Of a stretch of 6,488 bases of DNA, positions 1-6,082 are shown piece by piece. This DNA is from Pseudomonadota bacterium (GTDB taxonomy: Bacteria; Desulfobacterota; Syntrophia; Syntrophales; UBA5619): contig JAHJQP010000064.1 in NCBI GenBank assembly GCA_018819165.1, positions 1 through 6,488 of the forward strand. The letters run 5' to 3'. A program made the position numbers and the translations under genes. Each line of letters opens with the position of its first letter. Position 1 is the stretch's first letter. The notes under the pieces are model-generated. The model worked only from the letters and a program-made list of their open reading frames with translations. It did not search any database and was not told where the DNA came from.

Positions 1-25
1 ATGTCCGACTCCATAATAATGTGAT

Positions 26-55
26 TTACTAAACCTTACAGCCTTTATTTGTCAA
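26..55 (-). promoter_or_regulatory. Possible leftward sigma70-like promoter
   Basis: On the minus strand a consensus TTGACA -35 box (55 to 50) is followed after 18 nt by TAGTAA (31 to 26), a weak -10 box. It would drive transcription leftward, out of the window, and the only minus-strand ATG nearby is at 14-12, with four codons visible. The -35 lies inside the 44-60 palindrome, so a bound regulator could block it. The -10 is poor and no downstream gene can be verified. Confidence 0.25.
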
Positions 56-60
56 ATAAA
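44..60. repeat. Perfect 17-bp AT-rich palindrome
   Basis: The sequence TTTATTTGTCAAATAAA has two exact 8-nt arms around a single central T. It lies in the non-coding left end and contains a minus-strand TTGACA. Its size and symmetry suit a binding site for a dimeric regulator, or it may be chance in AT-rich DNA. The dyad is seen directly; a function is inference. Confidence 0.4.
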
Positions 61-142
61 AAGTTTTCCGGCGATCCGGCCATTCCCCCAAATTCCTTTT
101 TCAGAACACTATGCTGGATATGGATCACGCCCAGCTTTTTTT

Positions 143-164
143 AAAACGGATAATGAACCGTTTT
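143..164. repeat. Small inverted repeat / hairpin
   Basis: AAAACGG at 143-149 pairs exactly with CCGTTTT at 158-164 across an 8-nt loop. T-rich and A-rich flanks make it look like a weak, AT-rich terminator-type stem, but only three of seven pairs are G-C and no upstream gene is seen within the window on the plus strand. It lies about 125 bp before the DUF1232 gene. Function is unassigned. Confidence 0.3.
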
Positions 165-174
165 TCCCTTCCGC

Positions 175-212
175 TTGACAATAGCCGGGCGCTCTGCAAT
201 TCTATATATAAT
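175..212 (+). promoter_or_regulatory. Candidate promoter elements for the DUF1232 gene
   Basis: A consensus TTGACA stands at 175-180 and a consensus TATAAT at 207-212, but they are 26 bp apart, too far for one standard sigma70 promoter. TCTATA at 201-206 gives a 20-bp spacer, also long. Transcription from this AT-rich patch would start near 219 and leave roughly a 70-nt leader before the ATG at 291. The boxes are real; their pairing is doubtful. Confidence 0.25.
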
Positions 213-290
213 TTAGACCTTTGATTTGACGGCAGGGGAGGAAATGGGGAATTTTACGCTTTAGAGGGTTTTTTTACGAGAGCAGCAAAG

Positions 291-686
291 ATGAGATCGT
301 TCCTGTCCTGGAAACAGCGAGTGAAAGCCCTGAAGAGGGAAACCTACGCGCTCTACCTCGCCTGCCGCCACCCCCGCGTCCCCTGGTACGCAAAGTTTCT
401 GGCCATCCTAATCGTCGGCTACGCCCTCTCCCCGATCGACCTCATCCCGGATTTTATCCCCGTTCTGGGATATCTGGACGACCTCATCCTCCTCCCGCTG
501 GGGATCATGCTGGTCATCCGCCTGATCCCGGCGGACGTCCTCGCGGAGTGCCGTCAGAAATCGGAGGCGAACGCGGAGCAGGCGACCCGGGCGGGGAAGG
601 TCGCGGCCGCAGTTATCGTCTTGATCTGGATCCTGACGGCGGCGCTCATAGTCCGGCTCGTCATCCGCGCGGTGAGAAACCCATGA
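291..686 (+). CDS. DUF1232 (YkvA-like) small membrane protein
   Basis: A 131-residue integral membrane protein of the DUF1232/YkvA family, whose biochemical role is unknown. The family signature is clear at residues 44-72: a YALSPIDLIPDFIPVLGYLD core followed by a hydrophobic stretch with an Asp-Asp pair (63-64). Hydrophobic segments lie at about 33-48, 64-80 and 104-126; the last, followed by Arg-rich residues, looks like a C-terminal anchor beyond the minimal domain. The N-terminus (1-31) is basic and probably cytoplasmic. The ATG at 291 has a weak GAGAG Shine-Dalgarno match (278-282) at suitable spacing. The gene stands alone on the plus strand and converges on the ATPase gene, 82 bp away; I see no convincing terminator between them. 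Family assignment is secure; function is not. Confidence 0.9.
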   Translation: MRSFLSWKQRVKALKRETYALYLACRHPRVPWYAKFLAILIVGYALSPIDLIPDFIPVLGYLDDLILLPLGIMLVIRLIPADVLAECRQKSEANAEQATRAGKVAAAVIVLIWILTAALIVRLVIRAVRNP

Positions 687-768
687 TCTCCGCAGAACCT
701 GATGACCTGATCGCCGCCCCGGCATTTCCCTGGAATACACCTGGACACATTCGGGCCATCTTCACGCC

Positions 769-1992
769 TCAGAGGTTCGGCACGGCGCCGAATGCACCGG
801 CGTCGTATTTCGCGTAGAGGTTGTCGTCGCTGCGGACCCCCTTGAATTCGTCCAGGCGGACCACCCTGCTGTAACCGTATTCGTCCTTTTCGACGAGGAG
901 GATCTGGTATTTGTCGAGCTGCTTCATGATGTCGATGGAATGGCAACTGAACAGGAGCTGGGCGTTTAGCGGATTCGTCTTCCGGGAGACGAACAAATCC
1001 ACCAGGGGAGAGATCATGTGGGGGTGCAGATCGACCTCGAATTCATCGAGGACGGCGATGCCCCCTTCCTCAAGGACAGGAAGAATTTTTTTCAGGAGGA
1101 CAAAGAGGTTCTGCGTGCCGCTCGATTCGTAGAAGAAAGGCAGTTTGTGGACGCTCTCGTCTTTTCCCACGTGGACCCCGAAGGGCAGGATGATCTTGTC
1201 CGGTTTGCCTTCCTTGTCGACGCCGATCTCCCGTTCCTCGATCTCAACGCCGGCGAGGCCCAGGTCGAAGCGGGTCAATAACTCCTGCACCTGTTTCTTG
1301 TATTCCGGATGGTCGTGAAAATACGCCGCCGAATCCAAGAGCCGGACCATGATCTCGTCCGCGATCATTCGGCCTTCCCGCCTGTATTCCTGGACATTGG
1401 TATTCAGACGCGACCAGGCTTCGATGATCTGCCGGCTCTCCTCATGGTTGTGCTGCAGGGCGATGGAGAGGACCGAGGCGTTCTTGCGCATCTGGACGGA
1501 TTCGCCGAATCCCTTCGTCCGGCCGAAGTTCTTCGTCGAAAAGTCGTGCTTCCCCGTGGCCTCGTTCCAGCGCCGTTTGAACCGATATTTGAACCCCTTG
1601 CCTTCCCGGATAAGCAGGGTCTCGTCGAGGACATGCTCGATGGTCAGGCGGAGCCCATACCGGTAGATCTTCTCTCCGCATTCGAAATCGACGGAAAATT
1701 CCGCGGGTTCCGTCGCTCCCTTTTCGAAGCGGAACGGCTGGACGGGGATCTTTTCATCCGGCTTCAGATTGAAGGAATGGTTCATGAACCAGCGGAGAAA
1801 AGGCAAGGCCTTGATGAGGTTCGTCTTCCCGGAGGCGTTGGGCCCAAAGCTTGCCAGGATTTTTGTGATGCGTTCCCCATTTTGAGCGTCCACGTAGGCG
1901 TCCGTGCAGGGCGCCTTTTTGTGGACCAGGAAGCTGACCTTGTTTTCCTCTTTGAAGGAATAAAAATTCTTGACGCTGAATTCCCGGATCAT
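769..1992 (-). CDS. AAA15-family (COG1106, RloA-like) ATP-binding protein
   Basis: A 407-residue ATPase with an SMC/ABC-type head. The N-terminus (FSVKNFYSFKEE, residues 5-16) is the usual first strand of RecF/OLD-like ATPases. Walker A is GPNASGKT at 50-57. An ABC-signature-like YESSGTQNL lies at 288-296, Walker B is GIAVLDEFEVDLHP at 311-324 with the Asp-Glu pair at 316-317, and the H-loop histidine is in FSCHSID (His351). The C-terminal end GAFGAVPNL is characteristic of the COG1106 group. The insertion between Walker A and the signature (about 90-285) is much shorter than in SMC or RecN and has no long coiled coil. No TOPRIM nuclease domain is seen, so it is not a full OLD nuclease. Relatives include RloA and phage-resistance or abortive-infection ATPases, usually with a partner gene; none is present here. 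The ATG at 1992 has an AGGTG ribosome site five bases upstream. A role in defence or DNA metabolism is inference. Confidence 0.9.
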   Translation of the reverse strand: MIREFSVKNFYSFKEENKVSFLVHKKAPCTDAYVDAQNGERITKILASFGPNASGKTNLIKALPFLRWFMNHSFNLKPDEKIPVQPFRFEKGATEPAEFSVDFECGEKIYRYGLRLTIEHVLDETLLIREGKGFKYRFKRRWNEATGKHDFSTKNFGRTKGFGESVQMRKNASVLSIALQHNHEESRQIIEAWSRLNTNVQEYRREGRMIADEIMVRLLDSAAYFHDHPEYKKQVQELLTRFDLGLAGVEIEEREIGVDKEGKPDKIILPFGVHVGKDESVHKLPFFYESSGTQNLFVLLKKILPVLEEGGIAVLDEFEVDLHPHMISPLVDLFVSRKTNPLNAQLLFSCHSIDIMKQLDKYQILLVEKDEYGYSRVVRLDEFKGVRSDDNLYAKYDAGAFGAVPNL

Positions 1993-1997
1993 CTCGA

Positions 1998-2059
1998 CAC
2001 CTATAAAACAGATATTTGTGATTTATTGGATAAACTAACATAAATATTTTTCATGTCAA
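1998..2059 (-). promoter_or_regulatory. Candidate promoter and RBS for the AAA15 ATPase
   Basis: Reading leftward, a consensus TTGACA (2059 to 2054) is followed after 16 nt by TAGTTT (2037 to 2032), which keeps the three most conserved -10 bases. Transcription would start near 2025, leaving a leader of about 33 nt. AGGTG (2002 to 1998) sits five bases before the ATG. The -35 is only a few bases from the dyad at 2063-2107, so both divergent genes may be controlled from the same region. Confidence 0.4.
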
Positions 2060-2062
2060 GAG

Positions 2063-2107
2063 ATATTATACAGAAATATGTTTATTATATAATTCTGTAT
2101 GTAATAT
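2063..2107. promoter_or_regulatory. Long imperfect dyad with a consensus -10 box in the divergent control region
   Basis: ATACAGAAATAT (2068-2079) and ATAATTCTGTAT (2089-2100) are inverted copies with one mismatch across a 9-nt spacer. The symmetry continues outward (ATATT at 2063-2067 against AATAT at 2103-2107) if two bases (2101-2102) are looped out. A perfect TATAAT at 2088-2093 on the plus strand lies in the right arm and could serve the helicase gene, with a leader of about 134 nt; no good -35 stands at normal distance. A dyad over a -10 box between divergent genes suggests an operator. It resembles no LexA box that I recognise. Confidence 0.4.
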
Positions 2108-2152
2108 TATCGATACGTAGAGTGACTGAAAAACGCCCTCTCTGGCGACAGG

Positions 2153-2192
2153 TGTGTAGTCTTGGTCTGCTTCCGCCCCGCCGGGCTACACA
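2153..2192 (+). promoter_or_regulatory. Stem-loop in the helicase 5' leader
   Basis: TGTGTAG (2153-2159) pairs exactly with CTACACA (2186-2192); three further pairs, two of them G-U, extend the stem inward, leaving a pyrimidine-rich loop of about 20 nt. No T-run follows, so it is not an intrinsic terminator. A smaller CGCC/GGCG hairpin lies at 2134-2147. The stem ends about 40 nt before the GTG start and could affect mRNA stability or translation. I cannot match it to a known riboswitch. Confidence 0.3.
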
Positions 2193-2233
2193 AAAGAATT
2201 GTCAATCGCCCCGAAAAAGGGTAATTTGCCGTC

Positions 2234-4585
2234 GTGGCGAAACTGACCTTGCAGGAGTGGCTGACGAGGGCCGAAAACGACCGGCGGTTCATGGAGAACG
2301 TCCGGGCGATCCGGCGGATCCCCAAACGGCCGGGCGACTTTTCCGGGTATCCGGCGTGGGTCCATCCCTCATTAAAGAATGTCCTGGCGGCGCGGGGGAT
2401 CGACCGGCTCTACAGCCACCAGGCCCGGGCGATGGATCTGATTCGGCAGGGGCAGAGTGTCGTTCTCGTGACGCCGACGGCGAGCGGCAAGACCCTCTGC
2501 TACAACCTGCCGGTTCTACAGAAGATCCTCGAAGAGCCGGAAACCCGCGCCCTCTACCTCTTCCCGACGAAGGCCCTCGCCCAGGACCAGATGCACGAGG
2601 TCCACGGCCTGATCGGCGAGCTCAAGGCCGATATCAAGACCTACACCTACGACGGGGACACCCCCGACGACGCCCGGCAGGCGATCCGCCGGCAGGGCCA
2701 CGTCGTTGTCACGAACCCCGACATGCTCCACGCCGGGATCCTCCCCCACCATACGAAGTGGCAGAAGCTCTTCGCGAACCTCCAATATGTGGTCATCGAC
2801 GAACTCCACGTCTACCGGGGGGTCTTTGGCTCCCACGTGACGAACGTCCTGCGCCGTCTCGTCCGGATCTGCCGCTTCTACGGCCGGGACCCGGTCTTCG
2901 TCTGCTGTTCCGCCACGGTGGCGAACCCTCAGGAGCACGCGGAGCGGCTCCTGGAGCGTCCCGTGACGCTCATCGCCGAGAGCGGGGCGCCGACGGCGGC
3001 CAAGACCTTCATCCTCTACAACCCGCCCATCGTCAACCGGGAGCTCGGCATCCGCCAGTCCGCCCTGACGCCGGTCCGGAAGATGGCCGCGGAACTCATC
3101 GAGAACGACGTCCAGACGATCGTTTTCGCCACCAGCCGCCTGAACGTCGAGGTCCTGACGAAGTACCTGAAGGACAGGTTCGGGAAGGGGAAGCCCGTGG
3201 ACACCCAATTCGTCACGGGCTACCGCGGGGGATACCTCCCCAACCTCCGCCGGCAGATCGAGGCGGGCCTGCGCCGCCGCGAGGTGATGGGGGTCGTGAC
3301 GACGAACGCCCTGGAGCTGGGGATCGACATCGGCGACCTGGAGGCGGCGATCCTCTGCGGCTATCCCGGCTCCATCGCCAGCACCTGGCAGCAGGCCGGG
3401 CGGGCGGGGCGGCGCACGGGCCAGAGCCTGGCCATCCTCATCGCCCGCAGCTCCCCCCTGGACCAGTTCATCGTGGAGAACCCCGATTACTTTTTTTCCC
3501 GCTCCCCCGAGTTCTGCCGGGTCAATCCGGACAACCTGCTGATCCTCCTGCACCACATCAAGAGCGCCGCCTTCGAGCTCCCCTTCGAGAAGGGGGAGCG
3601 CTTCGGCGGGGAAAACCTGGAGGAGCTGCTCGATTATCTCGAGGGGAAGGGGGTTCTCCACCGCGTCGGCGCCCGCTGGCACTGGTCGGCCGAGAGCTAT
3701 CCCGCCGACGAGGTGAGCCTCCGGAGCGTCAATCCGGAGAACGTGGTTATCGTGGATACGACGGACGCCGGGAACCACCGGGTCATCGCCGAGGTGGACT
3801 GGGACAGCGCCTTCACCGCCGTCCACGACGACGCGATCTATATGGTGGAGTCCCAGCAGTACCATGTGGACAAGCTCGACCTGGAGCGGAAGACCGCCTA
3901 CGTCCGCAAGGTCGAGGTGGATTACTTCACCGATGCCATGACCTTCACCAACGTCCGGGTCATCGACGCCTTCGCGAAGAGGCCGGGGCGGGAGATCATC
4001 GTCGAGCACGGCGAGGTCCAGGTGGTGAGCAAGGTCGTGGGCTTCAAGAAGATCAAGTTCTACACTTCCGAAAACCTGGGCTATGGCGACGTGAACCTGC
4101 CTGAAAAGGACATGCACACGACAAGCTACTGGTTCACGATCCCCCGGCACCGCCTCGCCGGGCTTTCCTATAACCAGGCGGAGATCATCGACGGACTGGC
4201 AGGACTGGCCTACAGCCTCCATCACCTGGCCGCCATGACCCTCATGGCGGACCTCCACGACATCGACCGCGCCATCGGGGACAAGAGCGGCGAATGGTTC
4301 GTCCGGAAGGACAGAAACTGGCGGACCATCACGACCTCGCCCTCAGAGAAGGGGGAGTCAACCCCGGCGACGGACGCCTTCGACCCGACGATCTTCTTGT
4401 TCGACGCCTACCCGGGAGGGATCGGCTTCTCCGATCTTCTCTTCGAGCGCCATGACGCCCTGCTGAACTCGGCCCGGCAGCTCATCCGCGGCTGCCCCTG
4501 CCAGTGCGGCTGCCCGTCGTGCGTCGGCCCGACGCTGGAGGTCGGACCCCGGGCGAAGGAGGCGGCCCTGGCGATCCTGGAATAG
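2234..4585 (+). CDS. mrfA: DEAD/DEAH-box helicase with C-terminal Zn-binding cysteines, MrfA (YprA)-like
   Basis: A 783-residue superfamily 2 helicase. MrfA of B. subtilis is an ATP-dependent 3'-5' DNA helicase that works with the exonuclease MrfB to repair mitomycin C damage independently of UvrABC; the same gene follows here. Motifs in order: Walker A TPTASGKT (80-87), Ia PTKALAQDQ (111-119), II DELH (189-192), III SAT (226-228), IV IVFATSR (296-302), V TTNALELGIDIG (356-367), VI QQAGRAGRR (386-394). The C-terminal MZB/DUF1998-type region ends in a cysteine cluster CPCQCGCPSC (754-763), expected to bind zinc. Long blocks such as HTKWQKLF, DELHVYRGVFGSHV and GYRGGYLP match the MrfA group rather than DISARM DrmA or RecQ. 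A segment at about 680-717 appears longer than in B. subtilis MrfA (about 750 residues). The GTG at 2234 is the earliest possible start, since an in-frame TAA lies at 2222-2224; its ribosome site (AAGGG, 2217-2221) is weak and distant. Confidence 0.95.
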   Translation: MAKLTLQEWLTRAENDRRFMENVRAIRRIPKRPGDFSGYPAWVHPSLKNVLAARGIDRLYSHQARAMDLIRQGQSVVLVTPTASGKTLCYNLPVLQKILEEPETRALYLFPTKALAQDQMHEVHGLIGELKADIKTYTYDGDTPDDARQAIRRQGHVVVTNPDMLHAGILPHHTKWQKLFANLQYVVIDELHVYRGVFGSHVTNVLRRLVRICRFYGRDPVFVCCSATVANPQEHAERLLERPVTLIAESGAPTAAKTFILYNPPIVNRELGIRQSALTPVRKMAAELIENDVQTIVFATSRLNVEVLTKYLKDRFGKGKPVDTQFVTGYRGGYLPNLRRQIEAGLRRREVMGVVTTNALELGIDIGDLEAAILCGYPGSIASTWQQAGRAGRRTGQSLAILIARSSPLDQFIVENPDYFFSRSPEFCRVNPDNLLILLHHIKSAAFELPFEKGERFGGENLEELLDYLEGKGVLHRVGARWHWSAESYPADEVSLRSVNPENVVIVDTTDAGNHRVIAEVDWDSAFTAVHDDAIYMVESQQYHVDKLDLERKTAYVRKVEVDYFTDAMTFTNVRVIDAFAKRPGREIIVEHGEVQVVSKVVGFKKIKFYTSENLGYGDVNLPEKDMHTTSYWFTIPRHRLAGLSYNQAEIIDGLAGLAYSLHHLAAMTLMADLHDIDRAIGDKSGEWFVRKDRNWRTITTSPSEKGESTPATDAFDPTIFLFDAYPGGIGFSDLLFERHDALLNSARQLIRGCPCQCGCPSCVGPTLEVGPRAKEAALAILE

Positions 4586-4606
4586 GGGGACAGCGCCCCT
4601 ATTTTT
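4580..4606 (+). terminator. Intrinsic-terminator-like hairpin overlapping the mrfA stop codon
   Basis: AATAGGGG (4581-4588) pairs with CCCCTATT (4596-4603) across a 7-nt loop, and the T-run covers 4602-4606. The stem contains the mrfA stop codon TAG (4583-4585). Four G-C pairs at the loop side, four A-T pairs at the base and five Ts make a plausible Rho-independent terminator or attenuator before mrfB. A REP-like palindrome is an alternative reading, because GGGGACAG-type palindromes recur in some deltaproteobacterial genomes (from memory, unverified). Confidence 0.55.
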
Positions 4607-4624
4607 ATGATCCATAGACGGCGG

Positions 4625-4652
4625 TTGAACTTGTCCGGGATCATGGTATCAT
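4625..4652 (+). promoter_or_regulatory. Extended -10 promoter directly before mrfB
   Basis: TTGAAC (4625-4630) is followed after 16 bp by TATCAT (4647-4652), with an upstream TG at 4644-4645 giving the extended -10 form TGGTATCAT. Transcription would begin about 4658-4660, at the mrfB ATG itself. The -35 lies between the inverted heptamers ATGATCC (4607-4613) and GGATCAT (4638-4644), the second of which overlaps the TG. Together with the terminator-like hairpin just upstream, this indicates that mrfB has its own transcript. Confidence 0.5.
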
Positions 4653-4658
4653 AAGCGT

Positions 4659-5972
4659 ATGAGCGTCATTTCCCGTTTACAGCGCCTGACCGGCGAAGGC
4701 AGCAAGGAAAGCGGCGGGCGGTCCAAGGCCGAGCAGCTCAGCCGCCTGCGGGAGCGCATCGACGCCGTTCTCTCCCGGCGGCCGGAGGGGCGGAAAGCGG
4801 AGGCGCCGCCTTCCGGGCGGGGCCGAGGCGTCCCGCTGGGGGATCTGGTCCCGGGCGTGGAGACGACCAACGAGGCGGGGGCCTTCTTCTGCGTGAACCG
4901 CGTGGCCGGGGGCTCTTCCCGGCACGGGGAGCGGTGCATCCGGGATCTCGCGCCTCTCGACATGGAGCGGCTGGCCATCCTGGCGAACGACCCGGTCCTG
5001 CGGGGATTGGATTACCGCCAAGCCCTCTTCCTCGATACGGAAACGACGGGGCTCGCGGGCGGCACGGGGACGGTGGCCTTTCTCATCGGTCTCGGCTGGT
5101 TCGAAGAGGGCGGCTTCGTCACGAGGCAGCTCTTTGCCCGGGATTACGCCGAGGAGAGGGCGACGCTCCTGTGCCTAACGGAGCTGCTCCGGGGCAAACG
5201 ATTTCTCGTGAGTTTCAACGGCAAGGCCTTCGACGCCAATCTCCTCGCTGCCCGCTTCATCATGAACCGCCTGCCGGATCCTCTCGCCGGCCTTCCCCAC
5301 CTCGATCTCCTCCATCCCGCCCGGCGCCTGCTGAGCCATCGCCTTAGCGACCGCCGCCTGGGCGCCCTGGAGGTGGCGGTCCTGGGGTTTGAGCGGGAGG
5401 GGGACATCCCCGGCAGCGAGATACCCCAGCGCTACTTCGACTGGCTTAGGCTCCGGGACGGCCGCCTGATGGCCGACGTCTTCGAACACAACCGCCTGGA
5501 CATCCTGTCGCTCGCGGCCCTGGCCGCCCAGCTGGCGGAGCTGCTCGATCCCGACGGGGAGAATGCACGGTGTCACCCCGGCGACCGCCTCGCCGCGGCG
5601 AGGCTTTTTCTGGCCCGGTCATGTCCCTACGATGCCGTCCGGCGCCTTGTCCCCCTGATCGGCGGCTCCTGCCCCGAAACGGCTCGGGAGGCCGGCCGGG
5701 AGCTGTCTCTCGTCTACAAACGGTCGGACCAGTGGCCGGCGGCGGTGGCGATCTGGGAGGAGATGGTGCGGCGGGACGGTGAGGATCTCTTCGCTCTCGT
5801 CGAGCTGGCCAAGTGGTGCGAGCACCGGCGGCGCGATTTCGCGCAGGCCCTGGTGCTGACGATGCGTGCCTGCGCCTGTGCCGGCCGCCTGTCGCCGGAT
5901 GACCGTGCCGATCTCGCGCGCCGCCGGGAGCGCCTGGAGAGGAAACTGGCGTCCTGGAAGGCTGTAAAGTAA
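4659..5972 (+). CDS. mrfB: DEDDh 3'-5' exonuclease with C-terminal TPR-like region, MrfB (YprB)-like
   Basis: A 437-residue RNase H-fold nuclease, the expected partner of the preceding helicase. B. subtilis MrfB is a metal-dependent DEDDh exonuclease acting with MrfA in excision of mitomycin C lesions. The exonuclease motifs are visible: Exo I FLDTETTG with Asp126 and Glu128; Exo II SFNGKAFDANLL with Asp192; Exo III FEHNRLDILSL with His277 and Asp281. HLDLLHPARR (214-223) and LGALEVAVLGF (234-244) are further family blocks. Residues 1-60 are basic, low-complexity linker-like; about 305-430 is helical and TPR-like (LVYKRSDQWPAAVAIWEEMV near 351-370), probably for protein contacts. The length is close to the B. 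subtilis protein (a little over 410). The opening MSVISRLQRL resembles family N-termini, which supports the ATG at 4659 although no Shine-Dalgarno precedes it. All catalytic residues are present. Confidence 0.92.
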   Translation: MSVISRLQRLTGEGSKESGGRSKAEQLSRLRERIDAVLSRRPEGRKAEAPPSGRGRGVPLGDLVPGVETTNEAGAFFCVNRVAGGSSRHGERCIRDLAPLDMERLAILANDPVLRGLDYRQALFLDTETTGLAGGTGTVAFLIGLGWFEEGGFVTRQLFARDYAEERATLLCLTELLRGKRFLVSFNGKAFDANLLAARFIMNRLPDPLAGLPHLDLLHPARRLLSHRLSDRRLGALEVAVLGFEREGDIPGSEIPQRYFDWLRLRDGRLMADVFEHNRLDILSLAALAAQLAELLDPDGENARCHPGDRLAAARLFLARSCPYDAVRRLVPLIGGSCPETAREAGRELSLVYKRSDQWPAAVAIWEEMVRRDGEDLFALVELAKWCEHRRRDFAQALVLTMRACACAGRLSPDDRADLARRRERLERKLASWKAVK

Positions 5973-6082
5973 ACTCAGGCCGCTCAAAGTATCCCGAGAT
6001 TCCCTGAGAACGGCAATCGATTCACTGCGGATCACAAGAGCCGAAATCGAAGGAAGGAATTTAATCCGGGGCAGAATCGAAC

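Noticed and set aside
1..14. Start of a minus-strand gene at the left edge
   Set aside because: An ATG at 14-12 is open to the edge, but only four codons are visible and there is no ribosome site; it cannot be supported as a gene.
244..264. Six-codon leader-peptide-like ORF (MGNFTL) after GGGGAGGAA
   Set aside because: The purine-rich Shine-Dalgarno-like stretch is only about 2 nt from the ATG, the peptide has no regulatory codon run, and no attenuator structure follows.
713..727. GCCG-CCC-CGGC hairpin followed by ATTT as terminator between the converging genes
   Set aside because: A four-pair stem with three Ts is below what I would accept as an intrinsic terminator.
1309..2043. 244-codon plus-strand frame opposite the ATPase gene
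   Set aside because: It is the antisense shadow of a well-supported ATPase and shows no domain of its own.
2053..4104. 683-codon plus-strand open frame overlapping the helicase gene
   Set aside because: Its translation is Arg/Pro/Gly-rich and low complexity, as expected for the shifted frame of a GC-rich gene; the overlapping frame carries a full set of helicase motifs.
2516..4258. 580-codon minus-strand open frame antisense to the helicase gene
   Set aside because: Long antisense frames arise from strong GC3 bias. The product is Val/Asp/Leu/Gly-rich without recognisable motifs.
5974..6008. CTCAGG/CCTGAG inverted repeat after the mrfB stop codon as a terminator
   Set aside because: Only six pairs around a 23-nt loop, with no T-run; too weak to call.
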